Origin: Micromonospora coriariae
GTDB taxonomy: Bacteria; Actinomycetota; Actinomycetes; Mycobacteriales; Micromonosporaceae
Length of the DNA stretch: 64,000 nucleotides
Assembly: GCF_900091455.1 (NCBI RefSeq)
Contig: NZ_LT607412.1
Span: 992,001-1,056,000 of the forward strand
Direction: 5' to 3'
Shown: one piece after another, positions 7,146 through 13,332 of the stretch
Layout: every line of letters starts with the position of its first letter
How positions within the stretch are numbered: position 1 is the stretch's first letter
Program-made: the position numbers and the translations under genes
Notes under the pieces: model-generated
Told to the model about the DNA's origin: nothing
The model's input: only the letters and a program-made list of their open reading frames with translations
Databases searched by the model: none

Positions 7146-8105
7146 GTGACCGACGCCGCGTTCTTCGTCGACTCGTGGGACCCGGCGTACGGTGCGTCGT
7201 TCGAGGCGTCCGCCGCCGGGCCTGCGGCGCCGAGCAGCGCGCAGGTCGACGCGGACGTGGAGCTGCCGGCAGTGGACTGGCGGGCGATCGGGGTACGGCC
7301 GGGCGTGTGTGCTCCGGACGTGGTGCTGCTGGTCGACGGGGTCCGCCGGATCGACGCGAGCATCTGGACGGCCGAGGCCGACGGGGGGTCGTTCCCGGGG
7401 CTGGCCGCCTCGTACGCGGCGGGGGTGGTCCGCTGCGACCTGGGCCGGGGTGCGGCGCAGCTGGCCGGCGCCCGGGTCGGCCGGGGTCTGTTCACGGCGA
7501 GCCCGTCGGCGCAGGACGTGGTGACGGGGGCGATCCGCTACCCGGTGCACCGGGTGGGCGGCACCGGTGAGCTGGCCAAGCTGCCGGCCGCCGTGCAGGG
7601 TCCGCTGACCGCGCTGGAGGTGGCGGTCTCCGACGCCGCCCGGGTGGACGGCGATCTGCTGGTGGTGGACGGCCCGTTGCGCAGCCGGCGGCAGTTGCCG
7701 CGCACGCTCGGCTACATCAAGACCCAGCACAGTCAATATCTGGACGCCCGGCTGACCGCGGTGGTGACCAGCCTGACGCCCGGTGAGCGCTCGCCCGTGT
7801 TCCGGCTCGGCACGGCGTGGGGCGGCTGGTCGTGGTATCTGCGGCTGCCGGTGGCCGTCGGCGCACCCTGGGCCGGCATCGTCCGGGTGGAGTGCTCCGC
7901 CGACCTGCCCGTCGAGGCGGCGATCGAGCTGGCCGACCTGTCGCTGGTCACCCTGCCCAGGTTCGCCTCCACCCCGTACAAGGACCCGCGGGCCCCGCAG
8001 AACCTGATCCCGATCGCCGGCCTGGAGCGCCGGTTGCGGGCCCTGCTCGGCGACTCCCGGTTGTTGCACCGCGCCCTGACGGCCGCGGCCCGAGCGGGCC
8101 GCTGA
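7146..8105 (+). CDS. nurA: NurA-type DNA end-resection nuclease
   Basis: The 319-aa protein fits NurA, an RNase H-like 5'-3' nuclease that works inside the HerA ring. Key marks are VVLLVDGVRRID with Asp64 (first catalytic acidic residue), LLVVDGPLR with Asp175, GYIKTQHSQYL around 189-199 (Lys/His of the active site), and a late LPRFASTPYKDPRAPQNLIP segment typical of the family C-terminus. GTG 7146 is chosen because it overlaps the TGA of the preceding repeat mini-cistron, has GAAGG at 7132-7136, and begins just before the conserved FFVDSWDP stretch. Position after herA-sbcD-sbcC repeats the archaeal gene set. Confidence 0.85.
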   Translation: MTDAAFFVDSWDPAYGASFEASAAGPAAPSSAQVDADVELPAVDWRAIGVRPGVCAPDVVLLVDGVRRIDASIWTAEADGGSFPGLAASYAAGVVRCDLGRGAAQLAGARVGRGLFTASPSAQDVVTGAIRYPVHRVGGTGELAKLPAAVQGPLTALEVAVSDAARVDGDLLVVDGPLRSRRQLPRTLGYIKTQHSQYLDARLTAVVTSLTPGERSPVFRLGTAWGGWSWYLRLPVAVGAPWAGIVRVECSADLPVEAAIELADLSLVTLPRFASTPYKDPRAPQNLIPIAGLERRLRALLGDSRLLHRALTAAARAGR

Positions 8106-8123
8106 GCGCGGATACTGGTCGGG

Positions 8124-8981
8124 ATGGGACGCAAGCGGGCGGGTGACCGGGTGGTCGAGCAGGTCGACACCGGGCAGGCGGAGCTGATCCCGGATCCGGA
8201 CCGGCCGGGTTCGTGGACGCTGCTGCTGGACGGCGCCCCGCAGTCGCACGTCGACCTGAACGACCCCACCCACCTGGAGTTCGAGTACGTCCGGCGGCTG
8301 GCCGCGGCGATCGACCTGATCGCGCCCACCGGCGAGCCGCTGCGGGTGCTGCACCTCGGCGGTGGGGCGTTGACCCTGCCCCGGTACGTCTCGGCCACCC
8401 GGCCCGGCTCCACGCAGCGGGTGTCCGAGGTGGACGCCGCGCTGGTGGAACTGGTCCGCCGGGCGCTGCCCTGGCCGGCCGATGCCCGGCTGCGGGTCCG
8501 GGTCGAGGACGCCCGGGCCGTGCTGGCCGCCACGCGGGACGCCAGCTACGACGTGGTGGTCGCCGACGTCTTCGCCGGCGCTCGCACCCCGGCCCACCTC
8601 ACCTCGGTGGAGTACGCGGCCGAGGTGGCGCGGGTGCTCCGGCCGGCTGGCTGGTACCTGGCGAACCTCGCGGACGGCCCGCCGCTGCGGCACGCCCGTG
8701 GGCAGGTCGCCACGGTCCGCTCGGTGCTGCCCCGGGCCTGCCTGGTCGGGGACGCGGCGGTGCTGCGCGGCCGGCGGTACGGCAACCTCGTCCTGGTCGC
8801 CGGGCGGACGACGCCTCCGGTGGCCGAGCTGACCCGGCGGGCGGCCGGCGACTGGTTCCCCGGCCGGGTGGTGGCCGGTGACGAGTTGGACCGCTTCGCC
8901 GGCGGTGCGCCGGTGGTGCGGGACGCCGACGCCACCGGCTCCGACCCGCCACCGCCGGGCCTGTTCTCCGTGCGTCGCTGA
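8124..8981 (+). CDS. Spermidine synthase-like (SpeE-fold) protein
   Basis: The 285-aa protein is a Rossmann methyltransferase-fold member of the polyamine synthase family. It has LRVLHLGGGALTLPRYV (the dcSAM/SAM glycine loop, about residues 73-89), SEVDAALVELVRRAL (the acidic residue binding the ribose) and YDVVVADVFAG, equivalent to the catalytic D-x-x-D region. Actinomycete proteins of this type often lack proven polyamine activity, so the substrate is open. It starts 18 nt after nurA. GATACT, 7 nt before the ATG, could be a weak -10, so it may be a separate leaderless transcript. Confidence 0.75.
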   Translation: MGRKRAGDRVVEQVDTGQAELIPDPDRPGSWTLLLDGAPQSHVDLNDPTHLEFEYVRRLAAAIDLIAPTGEPLRVLHLGGGALTLPRYVSATRPGSTQRVSEVDAALVELVRRALPWPADARLRVRVEDARAVLAATRDASYDVVVADVFAGARTPAHLTSVEYAAEVARVLRPAGWYLANLADGPPLRHARGQVATVRSVLPRACLVGDAAVLRGRRYGNLVLVAGRTTPPVAELTRRAAGDWFPGRVVAGDELDRFAGGAPVVRDADATGSDPPPPGLFSVRR

Positions 8982-9112
8982 CCGGCCCGGTCGGGCGGCG
9001 TCGCAGAACTTTTTTCGCGGTTTGTTGATCCGCTGGCGGCGGCGCTGCGTACCACCGGGCGGCCCGCCTGGTGGGCGGCGTTGGTCAACAGACATCCCGG
9101 AGGTCTGCATGC

Positions 9113-9244
9113 ATGCGGTGGCGGCCGGTTGGCATGGCGACGCGATTCGCGCGGACTGGATGTCCGCACGGTCCTCGTCGCGGCCGACCTCGTCTGCCCG
9201 GGGGGTCGACGGACGACCGCCCTCTCGCCAGAATGGTCCGGTGA
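9113..9244 (+). CDS. Possible 43-aa upstream ORF coupled to the sigma gene
   Basis: A strong GGAGG (9099-9103) precedes ATG 9109 by 5 nt and ATG 9113 by 9 nt. From 9113 a 43-codon Arg-rich frame runs to TGA 9242-9244, overlapping the GTG start (9241) of the sigma gene. From 9109 the frame is that of sigma itself and would give it a 44-residue N-terminal extension of low-complexity sequence. I cannot tell which is used. The GTGA overlap and the lack of any Shine-Dalgarno sequence before 9241 favour a coupled upstream ORF. Confidence 0.35.
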   Translation: MRWRPVGMATRFARTGCPHGPRRGRPRLPGGSTDDRPLARMVR

Positions 9245-9801
9245 CGCCGCGACCGGCGCCCGGGCGCCATCAGGCGACGTCAACCGAGGCGAGCCACTCC
9301 GACCAGTTGATCCGGCTGCTCTACGCCGAGCACGCCGGCCCGTTGCTGATGTTCGTCATGCGCCTCACCGGGGGGGACCGGCAGCGCGCGGAGGACATCG
9401 TCCAGGAGACGCTGTTGCGGGCCTGGCGCAACGCGCACCGCCTCGGTACGCAGGGGCAGGGGTCATTGCGGCCCTGGCTGGTCACTGTGGCCCGCCGCAT
9501 CGCCATCGACGAGCATCGCAGCCAGGAGGCCCGGCCGCCGGAGACGTACGACCGGGACCTCACCGCGTTCGCCGAGGCGGACAGCACCGACCGGGTGCTG
9601 CGCACGATGACCGTGGCGGACGCCCTGCGTACGCTGAGTCAGTCGCACCGCGAGATCCTGATCTCGACGTACTTCCGGGGGCGGACGGTGCCGGAGGCCG
9701 CCGAGGAGTTGGGGCTTCCACTCGGCACCGCGAAGTCGCGGGTCTACTACGCGCTGCGCGCGCTTCGCACGGCTCTGCAGGAGCGGGGGGTGACAGAATG
9801 A
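9241..9801 (+). CDS. ECF RNA polymerase sigma factor (SigL-like)
   Basis: The 186-aa ECF sigma factor has region 2 (LLYAEHAGPLLMFVMRLTGG, then the DIVQETLLRAWRN core-binding and -10 recognition helices) and region 4 (LRTLSQSHREILISTYFRGR and the helix-turn-helix EAAEELGLPLGTAKSRVYYA). It is translationally coupled (ATGA at 9798-9801) to a zinc-binding anti-sigma factor, as in the mycobacterial sigL-rslA pair, and is probably held inactive at the membrane until an envelope or redox signal. GTG 9241 gives the usual ECF length; longer in-frame starts at 9109 and 9160 exist. Confidence 0.88.
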   Translation: MTPRPAPGRHQATSTEASHSDQLIRLLYAEHAGPLLMFVMRLTGGDRQRAEDIVQETLLRAWRNAHRLGTQGQGSLRPWLVTVARRIAIDEHRSQEARPPETYDRDLTAFAEADSTDRVLRTMTVADALRTLSQSHREILISTYFRGRTVPEAAEELGLPLGTAKSRVYYALRALRTALQERGVTE

Positions 9802-10583
9802 GCCGGCCAGATCACATGGACGTCGCCGCGTACGCGCTGGGCGTCCTCGACGAGCAGGACACCGAGCGGTTCGAGGAGCATCTCGCCACCTGCTGGGCCT
9901 GCGCGGCCGAGTTGGAGACGATGGTGCCGGTCGTCGGGCTCCTCTCCGACATCGACGGCGAGACGATGATGGCGCTGGAGCAGACCGCGACCGACCCGGC
10001 GCTGCTGGACCGGACGCTGGTCGCGGTCCGGGCCGATCGACGACGCACCCGGTTCCGCCAGCTGCTCGCGAGCGCCGCGGCGGTGGTGGTCTTCGGTGGC
10101 TTGACGGGGATCGGTTTCGTCAGCGTCACCGACGACGAACCGCAGGGGGTGCTCGCCGAGCCGACGCTGACCGCGCCGGCGAACGAGCCGCCGACGAGCG
10201 CGCCGACCGGGGCGCCTACGGGCCCGGGGGTCGGCGGCAACGAGGAGGTGGAGGGTGACCAGGTCGACGCCACCGACCCGACCACGGGTGTGCAGACGAC
10301 GATGTTCCTGGTCACCAAGGACTACGGCACCCGGATCAACTTCAGCCTGCAGCGGCTGCCCGGCCCGCGGACCTGCCGGCTGGTGGTGCTGCGCAAGAAC
10401 GCGAGCACGGAGGTCATCTCGACCTGGTCGGTGCCGGATGGCGGCTACGGCACCAACACCCGCCCGCAGAATCTCGAGTTGAGCGCCTCGACGTCGGCTC
10501 CGGTGGCCGACATCAAGCAACTCCAGGTGCAGTCGGTGGATGGTAACGGGGTGGCCAGCCCGCTGGTCACGGTGCCCATGTAG
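9798..10583 (+). CDS. Zinc-binding anti-sigma factor (RskA/RslA-like) membrane protein
   Basis: The 261-aa protein starts with a cytoplasmic anti-sigma domain bearing the ZAS motif H-L-A-T-C-W-A-C (H-x3-C-x2-C, about residues 32-39). One membrane helix follows around residues 92-112 (LLASAAAVVVFGGLTGIGFV), then a Pro/Thr/Gly-rich extracytoplasmic linker, then a C-terminal domain of about 110 residues with the RskA-like pattern (QRLPGPRTCRLVVLRKN). It should sequester the sigma encoded just upstream and release it on regulated proteolysis or thiol oxidation. A strong terminator follows at 10597. Confidence 0.88.
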   Translation: MSRPDHMDVAAYALGVLDEQDTERFEEHLATCWACAAELETMVPVVGLLSDIDGETMMALEQTATDPALLDRTLVAVRADRRRTRFRQLLASAAAVVVFGGLTGIGFVSVTDDEPQGVLAEPTLTAPANEPPTSAPTGAPTGPGVGGNEEVEGDQVDATDPTTGVQTTMFLVTKDYGTRINFSLQRLPGPRTCRLVVLRKNASTEVISTWSVPDGGYGTNTRPQNLELSASTSAPVADIKQLQVQSVDGNGVASPLVTVPM

Positions 10584-10596
10584 GTTCGCGTACCGC

Positions 10597-10633
10597 ATCG
10601 GCGCCGGCCATTACGACAATGGCCGGCGCCGAT
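10597..10633. terminator. Perfect 16-bp hairpin terminator
   Basis: Arms 10597-10612 and 10618-10633 are perfect complements around a 5-nt loop (ACGAC). The hairpin sits 13 nt after the anti-sigma stop. There is no U-tract, as is usual for high-GC actinomycete terminators. Confidence 0.8.
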
Positions 10634-10733
10634 CTGTTGTCCTGCGGGAATGGTCCGCCTACGGGCACACGTGCGGGTGCCCGTATCGGTTCAATCAATT
10701 CACGTGAAATTGACCACTGTTGGTCCTTCAACC

Positions 10734-10761
10734 TTGACAGCTCTCCTGCCGTACCTATGGG
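10734..10761 (+). promoter_or_regulatory. Sigma-70-type promoter of the lipoprotein gene
   Basis: TTGACA at 10734-10739 is a perfect -35. TATGGG at 10756-10761, after a 16-nt spacer, is a plausible -10. The stretch just upstream (10691-10730) is unusually AT-rich for this window. Transcription would begin near 10768, with AGGAGGG at 10778-10784. Confidence 0.5.
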
Positions 10762-10787
10762 TGAACTGCCAAGAATGAGGAGGGCAC

Positions 10788-11438
10788 GTGGCACAGATGA
10801 AGCGGACCGTCATCGTCGCGAGCGCGATGGTCGCACTAACGGCCTGCGCTCCCGCGGGTTACGACGGGGCGAACTCGAGCGCGGCCGAGCCGGTCGCCGT
10901 CGCCGCGGCCGAGCCCACCGCGGCGGCTGAACCCGAGGCCTCGGCGTCCGCGGAGGCGCCCGCCGCCGACGCGCCGCCGCCCGCGGACGTGGACCTGACC
11001 GAGCAGTTGATCGGCAAGAAGGTCGCCCGGATGGGCAAGGTGGTCACCGACCAGGACGGCTGGATCCTGTACCGCTTCGACAAGGACACCGCCGACCCGC
11101 CCGCGTCGAACTGCGTGGACAAGTGCGCGCAGGTGTGGCCGCCGGCGCTGACCGACGGCAACGCGCAGCTCACCGGCGTCTCGGATGACAAGGTCGGCAG
11201 CGTGACCCGGCAGGACGGCACCCGCCAGCTCACCGTCGGCGGCTGGCCGGTGTACCGCTACATCGGTGACAAGAAGCCCGGCCAGTGGAAGGGCCAGGCC
11301 GTCGGCGGCACCTGGTTCGTGGTCCAGCCGGACGGCAAGAAGAACCTCAGCTGCCTGCCGAAGACGACGCCGAAGGCGGTCGCCCCGCCGGCGGACAGCG
11401 AATCGAACGACGCTGGCAGTTCGGGCTACTCGTACTGA
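10788..11438 (+). CDS. Secreted lipoprotein with COG4315-type repeats
   Basis: The 216-aa protein has a lipoprotein signal (KRTVIVASAMVALTAC, lipobox L-T-A-C), then an Ala/Glu/Pro-rich spacer to about residue 70. Two copies of the secreted repeat follow (GWILYRFDKDTADPPASNCVDKC...WPP and a second ending GWPVYRYIGDKKPGQWKGQ). The family is of unknown function and commonly accompanies ECF/anti-sigma genes in actinomycetes, so it may belong to the regulon of the upstream sigma; that is inference. GTG 10788 sits only 3 nt after AGGAGGG. ATG 10797, 12 nt after it, is an alternative start and gives a cleaner signal peptide. Confidence 0.85.
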   Translation: MAQMKRTVIVASAMVALTACAPAGYDGANSSAAEPVAVAAAEPTAAAEPEASASAEAPAADAPPPADVDLTEQLIGKKVARMGKVVTDQDGWILYRFDKDTADPPASNCVDKCAQVWPPALTDGNAQLTGVSDDKVGSVTRQDGTRQLTVGGWPVYRYIGDKKPGQWKGQAVGGTWFVVQPDGKKNLSCLPKTTPKAVAPPADSESNDAGSSGYSY

Positions 11439-11505
11439 GTCCGGGCGCCACGAGAGCGCGGTGGTCGGTCGCAGCCGGGGAGGGCGCGGCCGGCCATCGG
11501 CGTAC

Positions 11506-11542
11506 GCGGGACGTCGGCACACCTGTGGTGCCGGCGTCCCGC
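11506..11542. terminator. Hairpin between convergent genes
   Basis: A 15-nt inverted repeat (11506-11520 with 11528-11542, one G-U type mismatch, 7-nt loop) lies between the ends of the convergent lipoprotein and Stealth genes and can serve both directions. Confidence 0.65.
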
Positions 11543-11571
11543 CCTTGCGGTGCGAACCGGTGGCGATCCGG

Positions 11572-13332
11572 TCAGGCCAGCTCCCACGGGCTCGGCACCG
11601 GGAAGTACGTGTCCAGGAACGGGGTGAGCAGCGCCAACTGGGTGGCGAGATCCTGCTCGACCGAGAACGCGTCGTTGAGGCAGAACACCTGCCGGTCCCG
11701 GCGCGCCAGCAGGTGGGCCAACCGGGCGGGCGTGTCCGGGTGGGACAGCTCGGCAATGGTGTAGCGCAGGTCCCCCGGTACCGCACGGCCGGTGTGGAAA
11801 GCGTAGTAGTGGTGCAGCGACGAGGCGACCGACAGGTCGTCCATGCTGCGGAACTGGCTGGCCGCGGTCCGGTGGAACGGGTCCGGGAAGGCCTGCTCGA
11901 TCTCCTGGAGCACGCTGCGGCGCAGCGCGTGCGGCATGTGCTTCATCTTCTGGGTCAGCACCGTGCCGAACCGCTCGACGATCAGCGCCCGGTTGTTCTT
12001 CCCGGCCACCGACGACGGGATGTCCTCGGCGCTGGGCGGACCCGGCGGCACCAGCGCCGGCGAGGGGAAGAACCGCGAGATGCCGTTGGCCAGGAAGAAG
12101 TCCTGGGGTACGACCTCGGTGCCGAGGAAGACGTCGTCGTTGAAGTACAGGAAGTGCTCGGCGAGCCCGTCGATGTGGTGCAGTTGGCTCTCGATGGCGT
12201 GCGAGTTGTAGGTGGGCAGCACCGTCGGGTCGGTGAAGATCTCCCGGTGGCTGACCACCCGCAGCCCTGACGCGGACTGGTCCAGCCAGGCCGGCACCTG
12301 GTCGTCGGTCACCAGGTAGACGTGGCGCACCCAGGGCGCGAACAGGTGCAGCGACCGCAGCGAGTACCGCAGCTCGTCCCGGCTGAGGAACCGGGCCGCG
12401 TTCGCCGCCTCGGCGTGGTACGGCACCCCGGCCACCTCGGCGCGGCGGCGCAGCCAGGCCGGGTCGGTGCCGTCGACCCAGGTGTAGACCACGTCGATCG
12501 GGAACGGCACGTCGTCCGGGCGGGGGGCCCCGAACTCGGGGCGGGTCCACGCTGTCGCCGGGGCGGCGGCCGGCGCCAGGCCGGTGAACCGCGACTCGGG
12601 TACGAGGACCGCCGGCGCCGATGCCGCCACCTGTTCGGCGACGGGATTGGACCGCGGCGCGACGAGCGAGTCGCCCGACCGGGTCCAGAACTCGACATCG
12701 CACCCGTACGCCTGCCCGAGCACCAGCCGGCGGCGGGGATCCGTCCAGTACCAGGTCAGCCGGAGCACCGGGGCGTCCGCCAGACGGTCCCACGTCTTCG
12801 GCTCGAACCCGGCGGCCGGCTGCCCGGTGCCGTCGGGCACGGAGACGTAGCCGGGAACCCGGCCGCAGGCGGTGGCGAGCGCGCCGTACGCCCGGGCGCG
12901 GTGCTCGGCGTCGACGGCGACCACCGACGAGCGGTGGGAGGCGCCGCGTACCCGGAAGTGGGGCACGCCGGCCTCGTCGAGTGCCGCGGTCACGGCGTTG
13001 AGATTCTCCAGCCGGGCCCGCAGCGGCGTGACGGCCGCGCCGACCCGGGCCACCCGAGGCCCTCGGTCGGCGGTGACGACGACCCGATCCGGGCCGGCCA
13101 CCAGCTCCGGCTGGCGGCGGGCCAGCCGTTCGCCCCGCCGCTCGGAGAGGTGACCGTCCCGCGCGGCCCGGGCGACCCACTGCTTCAGCTGGTGCCGGGC
13201 CCGTGGGCTCACCTTCGTCGCGATGGCGCGGCGGGTCTGCGGGCTCAGCACCCGGCGGTAGACCTCCACCAGGCCGGACGGTTCGGCCAGCGCCCGGGGC
13301 GGCTCCCCCGGGGTGGGCGTCGGCCCGGTCAC
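11572..13332 (-). CDS. Stealth-family sugar-phosphate transferase (first paralogue)
   Basis: The 586-aa protein carries the Stealth regions in order. CR1 is PIDVVYTWVDGTDPAWL. CR2 runs from RDELRYSLRSLHLFAPWVRHV through VTDDQVPAWL to FLYFNDDVFLG. CR3 is TQKMKHMPHALRRSVLQEIE. CR4 is the late QVFCLNDAF. Stealth proteins transfer hexose-1-phosphate units to make capsule- or teichoic-acid-like phosphopolymers and resemble eukaryotic GlcNAc-1-phosphotransferase. The N-terminal 250 residues are a variable domain shared with the paralogue at 16123. GTG 13332 overlaps the upstream stop by 4 nt; a longer reading is out of register with the family start. Confidence 0.88.
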   Translation of the reverse strand: MTGPTPTPGEPPRALAEPSGLVEVYRRVLSPQTRRAIATKVSPRARHQLKQWVARAARDGHLSERRGERLARRQPELVAGPDRVVVTADRGPRVARVGAAVTPLRARLENLNAVTAALDEAGVPHFRVRGASHRSSVVAVDAEHRARAYGALATACGRVPGYVSVPDGTGQPAAGFEPKTWDRLADAPVLRLTWYWTDPRRRLVLGQAYGCDVEFWTRSGDSLVAPRSNPVAEQVAASAPAVLVPESRFTGLAPAAAPATAWTRPEFGAPRPDDVPFPIDVVYTWVDGTDPAWLRRRAEVAGVPYHAEAANAARFLSRDELRYSLRSLHLFAPWVRHVYLVTDDQVPAWLDQSASGLRVVSHREIFTDPTVLPTYNSHAIESQLHHIDGLAEHFLYFNDDVFLGTEVVPQDFFLANGISRFFPSPALVPPGPPSAEDIPSSVAGKNNRALIVERFGTVLTQKMKHMPHALRRSVLQEIEQAFPDPFHRTAASQFRSMDDLSVASSLHHYYAFHTGRAVPGDLRYTIAELSHPDTPARLAHLLARRDRQVFCLNDAFSVEQDLATQLALLTPFLDTYFPVPSPWELA

